Source of the DNA: CAZMNY01 sp964635375 | GTDB taxonomy: Bacteria > Planctomycetota > Planctomycetia > Pirellulales > Pirellulaceae | DNA: 64,000 nt | Assembly: GCA_964635375.1 (NCBI GenBank) | Contig: CAZWOU010000011.1 | Location: 1 to 64,000, forward strand | Direction: 5' to 3' | Notes under the pieces: generated by a model | Seen by the model: the letters and a program-made list of their open reading frames with translations, nothing else | Databases searched by the model: none | What the model was told of the DNA's origin: nothing | Translations under genes and position numbers: made by a program | Part shown: positions 43,339 through 52,676 of the stretch, piece after piece | Numbering within the stretch: position 1 is the first letter of the stretch | Layout: the number at the start of each line of letters is the position of its first letter

Positions 43339-43665
43339 GGCCTCTCCAACACAATTCGAGTCGAAATCAGACGGTTTTACGCAAACTTCTCAGGTTGCGC
43401 TACCTACCCTGTCTACGGTAGTTAACAGTTCCGAGAACTCAAGTTTCGGCCGACAGAAAACGGCAGGAGACGGGCGCTTCCGTCAGTTTGCATTCCCAGG
43501 TGAAACTCATAAAACCAGTCTATAAAACATCTTACAAGACTCTCCCTGAGTGGAGTAAATACCAGATGCTGCCTGCACTTTTATTCACTGGAGGCGATTC
43601 TCCCGGCGATCTCCCGATGCGCAAGCTATAGTTGGCAGCCTGCTAACCAACGAGGTATGCGCAAA
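43339..43665. other. Divergent intergenic region, probable promoters, no gene
   Basis: About 330 bases with an AT-richer centre (about 43500-43600). It must hold promoters for the NtrC-type gene and the small membrane protein gene. No convincing sigma-54 site (GG and GC ten bases apart) was seen. Confidence 0.5.
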
Positions 43666-44073
43666 ATGCCCTCCATTGAACTGCCAGCCGAACCGGCTCA
43701 GACGACCGACGAAGTCGGTAACACGATCAGCGGCGACGCCCGAGAACTGGCGAGCGTCGAGCCGATTTACGCGGATTTGGTGGAATCCACCGTGGTGTTT
43801 GCTGGCGCGAGCCCGGAGACGCTATCCGGGGCGGCCCGCCGAGCCTGGTATTGGCGATGGATCGACAACCGCGTGGCGTTGCTGGGCATTCTGTTCTTGG
43901 TCACTGGCGCATTCGGACTGCCGCTGCTGTATCACAGTCGGGCTTTCTCAACTCGCACGAAGTGGATGGTCGCCTTGGCCAACGTCGTCTACACCGTGGT
44001 CAGCTGCTATTGGGCGTATCTAGAAATCGCCAGTTCGGTGGCGACAATCCGGGAGGCGCTCTTGGCGATGTAG
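43666..44073 (+). CDS. Small two-segment membrane protein, unknown function
   Basis: A 135-residue protein with an acidic, probably disordered N-terminus (1-55). Two membrane segments follow (about 67-85, ALLGILFLVTGAFGLPLLY, and about 102-120, WMVALANVVYTVVSCYWAYL). ATG 43666 is preferred to 43657 because GAGG is ten bases before it but only one base before the earlier ATG. Family not recognised. It is divergent from the sigma-54 regulator and convergent with the AsmA-like gene. Confidence 0.75.
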   Translation: MPSIELPAEPAQTTDEVGNTISGDARELASVEPIYADLVESTVVFAGASPETLSGAARRAWYWRWIDNRVALLGILFLVTGAFGLPLLYHSRAFSTRTKWMVALANVVYTVVSCYWAYLEIASSVATIREALLAM

Positions 44074-44096
44074 GTTCGGGTTGCTCGGCGGATCGA

Positions 44097-47000
44097 TTAC
44101 TTGAACAACTTCTTGAGTCCCCGCTCGATCTGCTCCTTCAAAAGTTGCTCGGTCGCCCCGCGAGCCGAGTCCTGCGCCAGTCGCCTCAACACGCTTTCAT
44201 CCACGTTCGGTTTGGCGAATGTCCCGCGAACGCGAAGGGGAATTGACTTTCCCCGTAGAGATTCAAGGTATCGGCTCTTCTTGATCCAGCGGTCGAGCAC
44301 GGGGATCTCGGCCACAAGGTCTAGCGTCTGGTCGAAGCCGACTGAGCCTGTTGTGCGAATCTCAACATCGCGAAGACGAAGCATTAGTTGCTTGTGGTAA
44401 ACGCGACCTTGTTGCACTTGGAACTCGACTTGTTGCGTTGGGATGGCAATCCAGGTGGGGCGAGCGAGATCAGCGGCCGATTGTGGATCGACAACCGAGA
44501 GAATCTGTTGCAGTGGCCCGAGTAGTTTTGTGGTGAGCGAACCCGGTCCGACCTGGGCTTGATGCACAATCAAGACGCCCTGCGACTGCAACGAGTTCAA
44601 ATCGTCGATCGGTGCAGAGGCCCGTTCCAATTCCAGCGACATGTTCCCTTGGGCTCGAGTTGAATCGGCGAGAAGCGGGGCGACATATTTTAACCAGCCG
44701 CGACACATTTCAGGCGTCAGGTCAATCTTCCGTATCCCATCGCCTTTCTTCAGGCTGATAACGCCCGGCGACTGACTGAGGTCAATCCTTGGGTTCAATG
44801 TGGCCTGGCCTTGATTCAGGTCGACATGAACGGGCTCAAAGACGGCGACACTGTCTCTCAACTGTGAACGCAGGGTCACCGCGCCGATCGTGAAACCGAA
44901 TGCTTCAGCGCGGTCCCAGCCGATGGCGCTGGTGGCGGTCAGTCCCAGCGGCGCAATGGCGGGCCCTTTCGGGACCAACGCCTCTTCCGGCCGCGGTTGC
45001 TTTGCCGCGAGGGCTTGTCTTTCCGTTCGCTTGGAAACGGGCCCGCGAATTGCAAACGTCTGCGACTGACGCCCGAAGACCTTGATCTGCCCGTCCTGCG
45101 TGAGGGACAGGCGGTCCATTGCTGTTGGCCAATCGTACGTCAAAGCGCCCTTCACATCGACTAGACTTTCATGGTCATTGAACAGCAGATTGCCTTGCGT
45201 CGCCACGGCCAACCAATCGGTGTTGCATTCCATTCTCTCTATCTCGATGGCTCCGGTATCCAAATCCACAGCGACACGACCGGTGGCGCGAAGATTCGGC
45301 TCCTGCCAGACCAATTCCGCCCGTCGACGACTAACCGGGGTGACTTGCGGCTGGCTTTGCGTCGGCGTCTTCGATGCGCTAAAGCGTTCGGTGCTTATAT
45401 CCCATTGCAATGAGACCGCGGTCCCCGTGGTCGCCAAGTCGCATTGGCCAACAACTGTTCCTGCAAAATCGTACGGCGCAATCGCAGCTCCCAGCAATTT
45501 GCTGACGCGGCCGAGATCGCCGCGCACGCTGATGGCCGCATCGATCTTGGTCGACGGTGAAACCGCGATGTTCAGATGGGTGGTTGCCGCCGACAAAGTG
45601 GAACTGCGCAAGCTTGCTTCACGCGTCGTCCACTGCGACGGCTCAAGCTGCAGCCGACCGCTGATGCTCGCGGCCACGTTCGGTTCGCGAACAACGACGC
45701 TTCCTGTCGCGGTTTGAAGTTTAAGATCTTGAATCTCCAGTGAAGACGAACGGACCTCAAACGCGTCGGGACTCGCAATAACGTGAGCTTGGGCGTCCAC
45801 TCTGCCCTCGACGCTGAACTCAAGCGGCGGAGCTAGGCCGGTAGTTTCTGCGATCCGCGACCAGCGCCGAACGTCCCCATTGAGGTGCACGAGGTAGCCC
45901 TCCGCCTGTGGCTCAACTCCAACCGAGTCCTTGTCGATGGCCAACTCGCCATGCCAGTTCTCAAGTCCCCAGCGATCCGAAATGTCGCGCCGAAGCGACG
46001 CGGTAGCGGACAAGGAGACGCGAGGTTCGTCCCAGCGACGGCCTGCATCAAGCTGTAGCGAGAATCGACTGATCGCGAGCTCACCCCCGATATTCACCCT
46101 CTCAGCGGTTCGGTTCCAACTGCCGCGGCCCTGCACGTCTCCACTGAATTCGACGCCCCGCAGATCGACGAATTGTTCGAGACGATTGCGAAGTTGGCCT
46201 AGATCGCCCTGTACCGTGAGTTCGCCTTTTGCAGGAGGACCCGCACCCTTGATCGTGAGGAAGTCGGAGAAGCAGGTAAGCTGATCAATCGTCCATCCGG
46301 CTTGATCATGGGTGGCCGAAGCAACCAGTTGAATTGGATCGCGCCACTGAACGGTTCGGCCTGAACTGACCGCGACGACCGGTCGCATGTTCAGTTGCAA
46401 GTCGATACGCCGCGCGTGTTTGGCCGACGCCTGACCGCCGTTCGGGCTCGAACTCGCCTCCACGTTGGCGATTCGAAAGGTCGCACCGCCTTCCTTGATG
46501 ACGGTGTCTTCGCGTACGCGCGCTGCTCGCGGGAGCGTTTGAGACAGCAGAGCCAAGTCGATCCAGCCATGAGCCTCGCCTCTTGCTGCCGAGACCAAAT
46601 CGTTCCAGGACTGTTCGGACACTGCGCGCCCCATCGCGCCCAGCTCGAGGTCGCACGACAGATTCAACTCGGCCCAGTCCGCGCGGAGGGCGAGACCTCG
46701 ACATCGGATATCTTGCGAGCCGATATAGACGTTGCCGATTGCCGTGAATTGCTTCGTGCGGAGGCGATCTCCCTGAAGTGCGGCCGCTCCGGCAAACTCT
46801 AAGTCACGGACCTGAAAATCGTTCAACGTCGCCAAACATCCCTGGGCGTCCCACCGCAGCTCGCCGTTCGAGGTCAGCGCGCCGTCGCACTGAATGTTGG
46901 GGTCAAATCTTGCGAGAGCAACCTGCAGGCCGCCCATCGGTGCAGTAGTCGATTGCCAGGCCAGGTCGCCTTCTCGCACATCGCCGAAATTCGCCTGGCC

Positions 47001-47666
47001 TTTGCAAGATACCGGCCCCGAGTTCTGATCCACGGCCATTTCCGCCGTTACCTTCCACTCGACCGCTTTCTCGCTTGTGCGACAATCCAATTCGCCCTCT
47101 ATCGACCGAATCTCGCCAACCTGTTCGCCCTGTGCGTCTGCCAGTTCTATGGCGCCATCGATGACGATGATCTTTACATGGGCGGCAGCGGCGCTGTCAC
47201 TCGAGTCCTGCAGAAGAGGCTGAATCAGGTCTTCGATGTTTGAACCGTCTCGCCTCAGCACCGCTTTGACCGATGGCTGCCGCAGTGTGATTGGACCCGG
47301 ATTCAAAGGGTCGTTGAGCAGGTCGATCAATGACGTGGAAGTCGACAGTTGGGCAATCGAGGCGACCAGGTTCTTGTCCGGGTCTGCGACCGTCACTCCG
47401 CTGATCACAACCGGGGAGAACCAACCGAGCGAGGCCGCCTGATAACGAACCTCGCCATTCAGTTGTTCCTCAATTGGGTCAAGCACCCAGCGGTTCAGGG
47501 GGGAGTTCGCGACGATCGTCGGCAGAAAATAGGCGAGGGACAGAATTGCCAACACGCTGCCGAAGGCGATCCATCTCAGCGGGAGACGTCGGCGCCGCCG
47601 GGCGCTGCGGCGGGATCGCCTGCGCCCGCTTCGACTCTCGTCTCGGGACGACCTCTCTTCCGTCAT
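44097..47666 (-). CDS. AsmA/TamB-like envelope protein
   Basis: A 1189-residue protein. The N-terminus is strongly basic (SGRRRSRRSARRRRRLPLR), followed by one membrane segment (about 33-52, WIAFGSVLAILSLAYFLPTI). A very long beta-rich periplasmic part follows with repeated short strands, starting RWVLDPIEEQLNGEVRYQAASLGWFSPVVISGV as in AsmA-domain proteins. The C-terminal block around VGFDQTLDLVAEIPV resembles the AsmA C-terminal region. Members of this superfamily bridge the periplasm and are linked to lipid transport or outer-membrane assembly. The start at 47666 is supported by AAGGAG seven bases upstream. It is the last of three minus-strand genes with the esterase and YbaK genes. Confidence 0.85.
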   Translation of the reverse strand: MTEERSSRDESRSGRRRSRRSARRRRRLPLRWIAFGSVLAILSLAYFLPTIVANSPLNRWVLDPIEEQLNGEVRYQAASLGWFSPVVISGVTVADPDKNLVASIAQLSTSTSLIDLLNDPLNPGPITLRQPSVKAVLRRDGSNIEDLIQPLLQDSSDSAAAAHVKIIVIDGAIELADAQGEQVGEIRSIEGELDCRTSEKAVEWKVTAEMAVDQNSGPVSCKGQANFGDVREGDLAWQSTTAPMGGLQVALARFDPNIQCDGALTSNGELRWDAQGCLATLNDFQVRDLEFAGAAALQGDRLRTKQFTAIGNVYIGSQDIRCRGLALRADWAELNLSCDLELGAMGRAVSEQSWNDLVSAARGEAHGWIDLALLSQTLPRAARVREDTVIKEGGATFRIANVEASSSPNGGQASAKHARRIDLQLNMRPVVAVSSGRTVQWRDPIQLVASATHDQAGWTIDQLTCFSDFLTIKGAGPPAKGELTVQGDLGQLRNRLEQFVDLRGVEFSGDVQGRGSWNRTAERVNIGGELAISRFSLQLDAGRRWDEPRVSLSATASLRRDISDRWGLENWHGELAIDKDSVGVEPQAEGYLVHLNGDVRRWSRIAETTGLAPPLEFSVEGRVDAQAHVIASPDAFEVRSSSLEIQDLKLQTATGSVVVREPNVAASISGRLQLEPSQWTTREASLRSSTLSAATTHLNIAVSPSTKIDAAISVRGDLGRVSKLLGAAIAPYDFAGTVVGQCDLATTGTAVSLQWDISTERFSASKTPTQSQPQVTPVSRRRAELVWQEPNLRATGRVAVDLDTGAIEIERMECNTDWLAVATQGNLLFNDHESLVDVKGALTYDWPTAMDRLSLTQDGQIKVFGRQSQTFAIRGPVSKRTERQALAAKQPRPEEALVPKGPAIAPLGLTATSAIGWDRAEAFGFTIGAVTLRSQLRDSVAVFEPVHVDLNQGQATLNPRIDLSQSPGVISLKKGDGIRKIDLTPEMCRGWLKYVAPLLADSTRAQGNMSLELERASAPIDDLNSLQSQGVLIVHQAQVGPGSLTTKLLGPLQQILSVVDPQSAADLARPTWIAIPTQQVEFQVQQGRVYHKQLMLRLRDVEIRTTGSVGFDQTLDLVAEIPVLDRWIKKSRYLESLRGKSIPLRVRGTFAKPNVDESVLRRLAQDSARGATEQLLKEQIERGLKKLFK

Positions 47667-47844
47667 GTTGCGCTCCTTGCAACGAGTCGAAACCAAATGC
47701 GCCGACGCGACACTGGGCTTCGCCTAAGCAATGCTCAGAAGAGTGAATCGCGCCTTGCGCCAGCTCGCCATCGTCTGCTTACGGCAAGCCGTGGGGGGAG
47801 AGAATTGTAGTGCGTCGCGCGGCGTTTCCCCAATACGGCTTGTA

Positions 47845-47863
47845 TTGCCAGCACTGCTGGCAA
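47845..47863. repeat. 19-bp perfect palindrome next to a stop codon
   Basis: TTGCCAGCA-C-TGCTGGCAA, one base after the stop of the large esterase gene on the minus strand. There is no T-run after it, so it is not a classic terminator; a smaller dyad (AATAC/GTATT) lies just beyond at 47832-47846. It may act as a 3' stem-loop. Confidence 0.6.
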
Positions 47864-47864
47864 G

Positions 47865-49862
47865 TCAGCGGGCGCCGGCTGGCTTGAGTTTCCAGCTTTC
47901 GTCGAAGAAGTTGGCGGCCACCACGCGGCCGGCCGTCGCGTCTGACGGATCTTGGCTAATATCCAAGACAGCCCAATCCGGCAGCTTGGGGTTTTGCAGT
48001 GAGTTGGTTCGATCGTGGGCTTCACGGTGGGTCGGTCCGCTGTTGACGACCAGGTACTTTTTCGGACTCAGCGGGTTGGGGTAGATCAGGATGGGCAGGT
48101 GGGTGGCGGCGTCGAACGTTTGATCGCCGACGGTCAGTTCCGCCGTTGTCCATTGGATGGGCGGTCGGCTCGTGTGCTGAAAGGCTTGCGCGAGCAGATC
48201 ATTCGATGACGGCGTGCCGAAGGCGACGATATGTCGAGTCGCCAAGTCGTTCTTGGTGACATCGACATCGTCTTTGATGAGAGGCCGAGCTCGATAGAGG
48301 GTGGTCCAACGCGCGAGCAGGTGGTCAATCTCGAACGCCACCCACCGTTTGACGGCTTGGTCTTGGCTTCCGGTTGGTCTAACGATCAGAAACGGGGCCA
48401 TGAAGGCATCGTCGATGGGGCCCTGTTGTCCAGGCCGTTTGGCCCGTGGCGTTTCATTCCAATTGTTGACCCATTGCCATTTGTTTCCCGTCCGCAGGAA
48501 TGTCGTTTTCGAGACCAGCGGCGTCGGCGAGGTCAATCTCGTGTTGTCAACAACGACGGTCACCCCCTCCAATCCGCCAGGAGGCGTCAAGCGAAACGCC
48601 TGCACGTTGTTGGTGCGAACGATAATCTCTTGGTTTTGGATCTGCGCATCGATTCGAGATTCGCTCCAGTGCGATTTAAGCCTAAGAGCCTGGACCCAAT
48701 ACTGTTGCCCGTAGCGCAGCGTTCTCGTCTGCAACAAGACTCGACGAGGTGAAGTGGGTCGTCCATTCTTGGCGGCGTCCCGCATCCGCCGCATGAGTTC
48801 TTTGAGCGTGTCGGGGTGGTATTTATGCCCCATGCCGGGCCCGATCAAATGGGGGAGTTCTCTTCCCTGCGACCGGTAGGCTTCTTCCATTACGCGCGCG
48901 GCCTGAATTTGTTTATCGACTTCGCCGCTGTAGGCGGTCACGGGGATGTTGAACAGGTTGCGAACATAGTTGGGTGCATCGTGGACGCCCCAAAGGATCT
49001 GTTCGTACCATGGTGGAAACTGCTCGGGAGTCAGTCGCGTGTACCGAGCGGTCTCGGCGAACCCGGCGCCGGGGCTAACCGCGGCCCAATGGTCGGCGTA
49101 GTGGGCGCCGAGGTGCCACGCGCCTGCTCCGCCCATCGAGAATCCCATGAGCAGGACGCGGTCTGGATCGATGGGATAGTGCTTCGTCATTTCCTCAACG
49201 ACATCGAGGACGTCGATCTCGCCGGCGGACTTGAATCCCATGCAATGACGGCCAAATGGGTGCACAACAATTGCGCCGGGAGGATCAATTCGGCCTGCCC
49301 GAGTCCTCCGCTGATGAATGAAGTGCAAGTCTGTTGTCTTGTCGCCGCGGCCGTGCAGCCAAACGTAAAGCGGCAGTTTCGTTGACGCGTCGCTGTCTAG
49401 TTCAAGCCCTGCCGGAATCTCCACCGCATAAGGTTGGTAGGAGTTGTCGATAGCCGACCGATAGCCGCGCACGACGAGCCCGTGTTGTTTCGTCCAAGGG
49501 TGCTCGCCCAGCTTGAGTTGGGCGATGCGGAGTTCGGCCAGTTCCAACAGCGAGATCGCCTTAGCTATGTCTTTCGGGGAGTAGAACTCACCGTTGACGA
49601 TGGCGAGATCGACAGCCTTGAGCACCGCGCCGATGTCGGGCGCCAGCGAATGGGATTGAATGGATTGGGGAAGGAACAATTGTTGCGCCGCGTCAAGTCG
49701 TTGCTCGAGCGACTTCAGTTGCGCCGCATCGACTTCGATTCCTGGCGGTGGGATTCGGATTGGAATCGGCGAAATGGGTTGGGCCAGAGCCGTGGCGCCC
49801 TGAATGCCCATCAGCAGGGCGATGGAGAGCAGGCGGGCAGCGAGGTTTCGTTTGCTATGCAT
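47865..49862 (-). CDS. Large exported alpha/beta hydrolase (esterase/peptidase S9 type)
   Basis: A 665-residue protein with signal peptide (about 8-28, ARLLSIALLMGIQGATALA). A helical N-terminal part (about 40-120) is followed by an alpha/beta hydrolase domain (about 130-370). LPLYVWLHGRGD forms the oxyanion region, GFSMGGAGAW the nucleophile elbow (Ser242), the acid is in SGEVDKQ, and the His in GMGHKYHPD. The C-terminal about 280 residues are beta-rich and may bind substrate. The fold matches secreted esterases and prolyl-oligopeptidase-like hydrolases; the substrate is unknown. It is the middle gene of a minus-strand run. Confidence 0.87.
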   Translation of the reverse strand: MHSKRNLAARLLSIALLMGIQGATALAQPISPIPIRIPPPGIEVDAAQLKSLEQRLDAAQQLFLPQSIQSHSLAPDIGAVLKAVDLAIVNGEFYSPKDIAKAISLLELAELRIAQLKLGEHPWTKQHGLVVRGYRSAIDNSYQPYAVEIPAGLELDSDASTKLPLYVWLHGRGDKTTDLHFIHQRRTRAGRIDPPGAIVVHPFGRHCMGFKSAGEIDVLDVVEEMTKHYPIDPDRVLLMGFSMGGAGAWHLGAHYADHWAAVSPGAGFAETARYTRLTPEQFPPWYEQILWGVHDAPNYVRNLFNIPVTAYSGEVDKQIQAARVMEEAYRSQGRELPHLIGPGMGHKYHPDTLKELMRRMRDAAKNGRPTSPRRVLLQTRTLRYGQQYWVQALRLKSHWSESRIDAQIQNQEIIVRTNNVQAFRLTPPGGLEGVTVVVDNTRLTSPTPLVSKTTFLRTGNKWQWVNNWNETPRAKRPGQQGPIDDAFMAPFLIVRPTGSQDQAVKRWVAFEIDHLLARWTTLYRARPLIKDDVDVTKNDLATRHIVAFGTPSSNDLLAQAFQHTSRPPIQWTTAELTVGDQTFDAATHLPILIYPNPLSPKKYLVVNSGPTHREAHDRTNSLQNPKLPDWAVLDISQDPSDATAGRVVAANFFDESWKLKPAGAR

Positions 49863-49973
49863 GGTTCTGCGTGGCTCAGGCTCGGCTTGGATTGTGGTTC
49901 ATGCGGTTTACTAGGTCCGCCAACGTAGCGAGGCGGCAGCGGTCGGTGCGAACGGGCGTTCTCTTGTTGGTTT

Positions 49974-50444
49974 CTAGGTTTCGGCGTAGTCCCCAATCCG
50001 CAGGGTCTCCACCTCTTGGTAGACAGGAAAGGCAATTTGAATCGAGATGGAGTGATCACCGGCGTTGAAGTTGATCGTCGGTTCGTCCGCCAACCGACGA
50101 TCGCACCAAGTTGGCAGGCCAAACAGGCTGCCGAAGGGCGGGATCGATCCTGGCTGGAGTCCGGTGAGTTGCTGAATCTCTTCGCGGTTGGCGAATCGCA
50201 GGCTCTTGAACGACTCGGCTCGGCGTATGGCCTTACTCGCGAGGCGAAGATTTGCCGGCATGACAAACATGATCATGTCTTGGTCAGCTTTACAGATCAG
50301 TGCTTTGGCCCCGCTGCTGAGCGAAACGCCGCGCACGTCCGCAGCCTCTTGGCTGGTGAACACGGGTTCGTGGCGGAGGACCTCGAAGGCGGCGTCGTGG
50401 GACGCGAGAATCCCTTGAATTTGCTGAAAAACCGAGTCGGTCAC
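49974..50444 (-). CDS. YbaK/EbsC-type aminoacyl-tRNA deacylase
   Basis: A 156-residue single-domain trans-editing factor that would hydrolyse mischarged aminoacyl-tRNA (Cys-tRNA-Pro or Ala-tRNA-Pro types). The core runs from EVLRHEPVFTSQEAA, through GAKALICKADQDMIMFVMPA with the conserved active-site Lys, to the GLQPGSIPPFG loop that gates the pocket. It starts with GTG 50444, nine bases after AGGG. It could also be a ProX-type protein acting as a partner of ProRS. Same strand as the esterase gene, 111 bases upstream of it. Confidence 0.87.
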   Translation of the reverse strand: MTDSVFQQIQGILASHDAAFEVLRHEPVFTSQEAADVRGVSLSSGAKALICKADQDMIMFVMPANLRLASKAIRRAESFKSLRFANREEIQQLTGLQPGSIPPFGSLFGLPTWCDRRLADEPTINFNAGDHSISIQIAFPVYQEVETLRIGDYAET

Positions 50445-50711
50445 GGCTGCATCCCTTAGCGGTAGGCGAAGGCCTGTGTGAGTAGGTTCGCTCGTGGGCG
50501 GTGGCGAAACTCAGCCCGGAGGCCCTCGATGATGATGATGCGGCGGGGGACCTATTGCTTCCGCGTTGAGTGTTAAGGTCGGCGAATTATAACGATTGTC
50601 GCGACGGTAATGCGTATTGCCGCCCGGTTTTCCGATTATCGAACCTTGAAAGTTGAGGCTCGTCGCGTATCTTGGGGGAACTAGTATGCGCGAAATTGGA
50701 TCTCATCTCGA

Positions 50712-52256
50712 ATGAGCGAATATCTGTTTAACTATGAGCGGGTGGACCCCACGACCTGGGTCTATCTCTCGTCGTTGCTCTCACTCGGTTTGTTCTTTAA
50801 GTTCAACCGCTTCTGGAGCATGCGCAATCTGGACTTGGTGTTGTTGATACTGCTTGCGCCTGGGTTGTTATTGGTCTACTCCGGTCGCCTCGAACAGCGC
50901 AAAGTGATTCGCGCCGGCGCCCGTGACAACGCGATCGTCGAGTACGCCAGGTCCCACGATAATGGGGACGCCACAACCGACGATGATGCCGCGACTGAAC
51001 CGACTCAGCTGGCCGCGCTGCGAGAGACTCAAGTCAAGATGCGGGGCGTCGAGTTCAGCGGCTTTCTTTGGCTAATCGTGGTCAATGCACTCTTGGTCAT
51101 CCGCTTGCTTGTCGATCCCAACATGGTGCGTCGTCCTCTCTTGGAGCCCAACCTGAGTTCGGGCGGACTGACGTTTCTCTGCGTGTCGCTGTTCATATTC
51201 CTGATGGCCAACGTGGTTGCCAGCGCTCCGGTCAAACCGCCTAGCGAGACGGACGAGCAAGTCGCCGAGGCGCTCAAGAGTCAGGACGAGAGAACTTGGG
51301 GGGCCGAGCGACGCGAGGTCCGCCAGCCGGGTTATATTCTCCTGACTCTCTTTCCCCGAATTCCAACGACGCCGTTGACAGCCGATGTGGAGGAGAGCGG
51401 TTCCTCTGCGAGCCTAGTTCCGGACAAGGCCCCGCCGTTAATTGGCCCAGAGTCATCTGGACCGGAGATTGGCCCGGACCCAGACCGCGACGGCGCGCTT
51501 GTTACGGCTGCTCGCTGTATTGCCATCATGTCACACTTGGCGATTGTGTTCGGCATAGCCACGGTTGGCTATCGACATTTCGACAGCCTGCGCACCGGCA
51601 TCGGCGCCGCGACTCTCTATTTGATGCTTCCGTACACATCTCAGATGACTGGCCACATTGACCACAGCATACCGGCCGCATTGTTGGTTTGGGCTGTCGT
51701 CTTCTATCGCCGGCCGGCGACTGCGGGCGTGTTCTTAGGCCTGGCAATGGGTTGCTATTACTATCCGCTTTTCCTGTTGCCGCTTTGGATCAGTTTCTAC
51801 TGGCAGCGCGGACTGGGCCGGTTCCTTGGCGGCATACTGTCCATGTTGGCGGTGCTCATCGCCTTGCTCCTGCTCAAGTCGTCAAGCGGCATTGAGTTCC
51901 TATCGCACCTGCGGACGATGTTTGGAGCCTGGACTCCGCTGATGGAGGGCTTGCAGGGCGTGTGGGGACTTGGTTGGGATCCCTGGTACCGCGTCCCTGT
52001 GCTGGCTTTGTTCGTTGGGATCATCAGCACGCTCGCCATCTGGCCGGCCCAAAAGAATCTGGGCACGTTGATCAGTTGTTCCGGCGCTGTGATGGTGGCC
52101 ACTCAGGCGTGGCATGGATTTGGCGGCGGACTCTATATGGGCTGGTTCCTACCTCTGCTGCTTCTGACCATCTTCCGGCCCAACCTCGAGGACCGTATTG
52201 CTCTGGCAGTACTGGGTGAAGTCTGGTTCCCCCGCCGTAAGCGGATCGCAGCCTAA
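50712..52256 (+). CDS. Polytopic membrane protein, possible GT-C glycosyltransferase
   Basis: A 514-residue integral membrane protein with about ten membrane segments and a hydrophilic acidic loop (about 75-115 and again 175-245). The C-terminal half has features of DUF2029/GT87-like GT-C enzymes: clustered segments with TSQMTGHIDHSIPAAL, AMGCYYYPLFLLPLW and QAWHGFGGGLYMGWFLPL. No clear catalytic DD/DE motif was found in the first loop, so the transferase call is tentative. The ribosome site is weak. The stop is followed at once by a repeat that leads into an assembly gap. Confidence 0.7.
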   Translation: MSEYLFNYERVDPTTWVYLSSLLSLGLFFKFNRFWSMRNLDLVLLILLAPGLLLVYSGRLEQRKVIRAGARDNAIVEYARSHDNGDATTDDDAATEPTQLAALRETQVKMRGVEFSGFLWLIVVNALLVIRLLVDPNMVRRPLLEPNLSSGGLTFLCVSLFIFLMANVVASAPVKPPSETDEQVAEALKSQDERTWGAERREVRQPGYILLTLFPRIPTTPLTADVEESGSSASLVPDKAPPLIGPESSGPEIGPDPDRDGALVTAARCIAIMSHLAIVFGIATVGYRHFDSLRTGIGAATLYLMLPYTSQMTGHIDHSIPAALLVWAVVFYRRPATAGVFLGLAMGCYYYPLFLLPLWISFYWQRGLGRFLGGILSMLAVLIALLLLKSSSGIEFLSHLRTMFGAWTPLMEGLQGVWGLGWDPWYRVPVLALFVGIISTLAIWPAQKNLGTLISCSGAVMVATQAWHGFGGGLYMGWFLPLLLLTIFRPNLEDRIALAVLGEVWFPRRKRIAA

Positions 52257-52257
52257 T

Positions 52258-52397
52258 CGCGTCGCTTCGCAGGCGCGNNNNNNNNNNNNNNNNNNNNNNN
52301 NNNNNNNNNNNNNNNNNNNNNNNNNNNNNNNNNNNNNNNNNNNNNNNNNNNNNNNNNNNNNNNNNNNNNNNNNNNNNCGCGTCGCTTCGCAGGCGCG
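52258..52397. repeat. 20-nt direct repeat on both sides of the gap
   Basis: CGCGTCGCTTCGCAGGCGCG occurs at 52258-52277 and again at 52378-52397, directly against the two ends of the N run. Either an unresolved tandem array begins right after the stop codon at 52254-52256, or the two contig ends overlap and nothing is missing. Confidence 0.9.
52278..52377. other. Assembly gap (100 N)
   Basis: Exactly 100 N, a placeholder; true length unknown. It is flanked by identical 20-mers. Confidence 0.98.
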
Positions 52398-52676
52398 GCC
52401 CAGAGGTATCCCGCCTGTCCAAAGGGCGAACCGCGCCAAGCTTGGCGTCTGAATTCACCGCCTTTTCAGGCGACACAATCACTGCAGCCCACTCGCCTGC
52501 GATCCCGTATCGACGCCCTAATCGCCATCAGCGCTGGCGCCGAGCGCGGGGCGACTTGTTGAACGGGCCAGCGAATCGCAGGCGGAACACGAGCAGCCCG
52601 CGATGTGAGGGCACACGCACGCGACATTTGAACAAAGAACAACTAAGCTGAAGACACACGAGAAAGGAAACTAGCC

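Larger units (their letters stand above)
52257..52676. other. Intergenic region with repeat-flanked gap
   Basis: Holds the 100-N gap and its flanking repeats, then about 280 bases without a gene. A 14-base palindrome CGCCAAGCTTGGCG lies at 52434-52447. Confidence 0.6.

Noticed and set aside
43339..43665. Sigma-54 promoter (GG-N10-GC)
   Set aside because: TTGGCAGCCTGC near 43632 resembles half of the element, but the GG-GC spacing is six, not ten.
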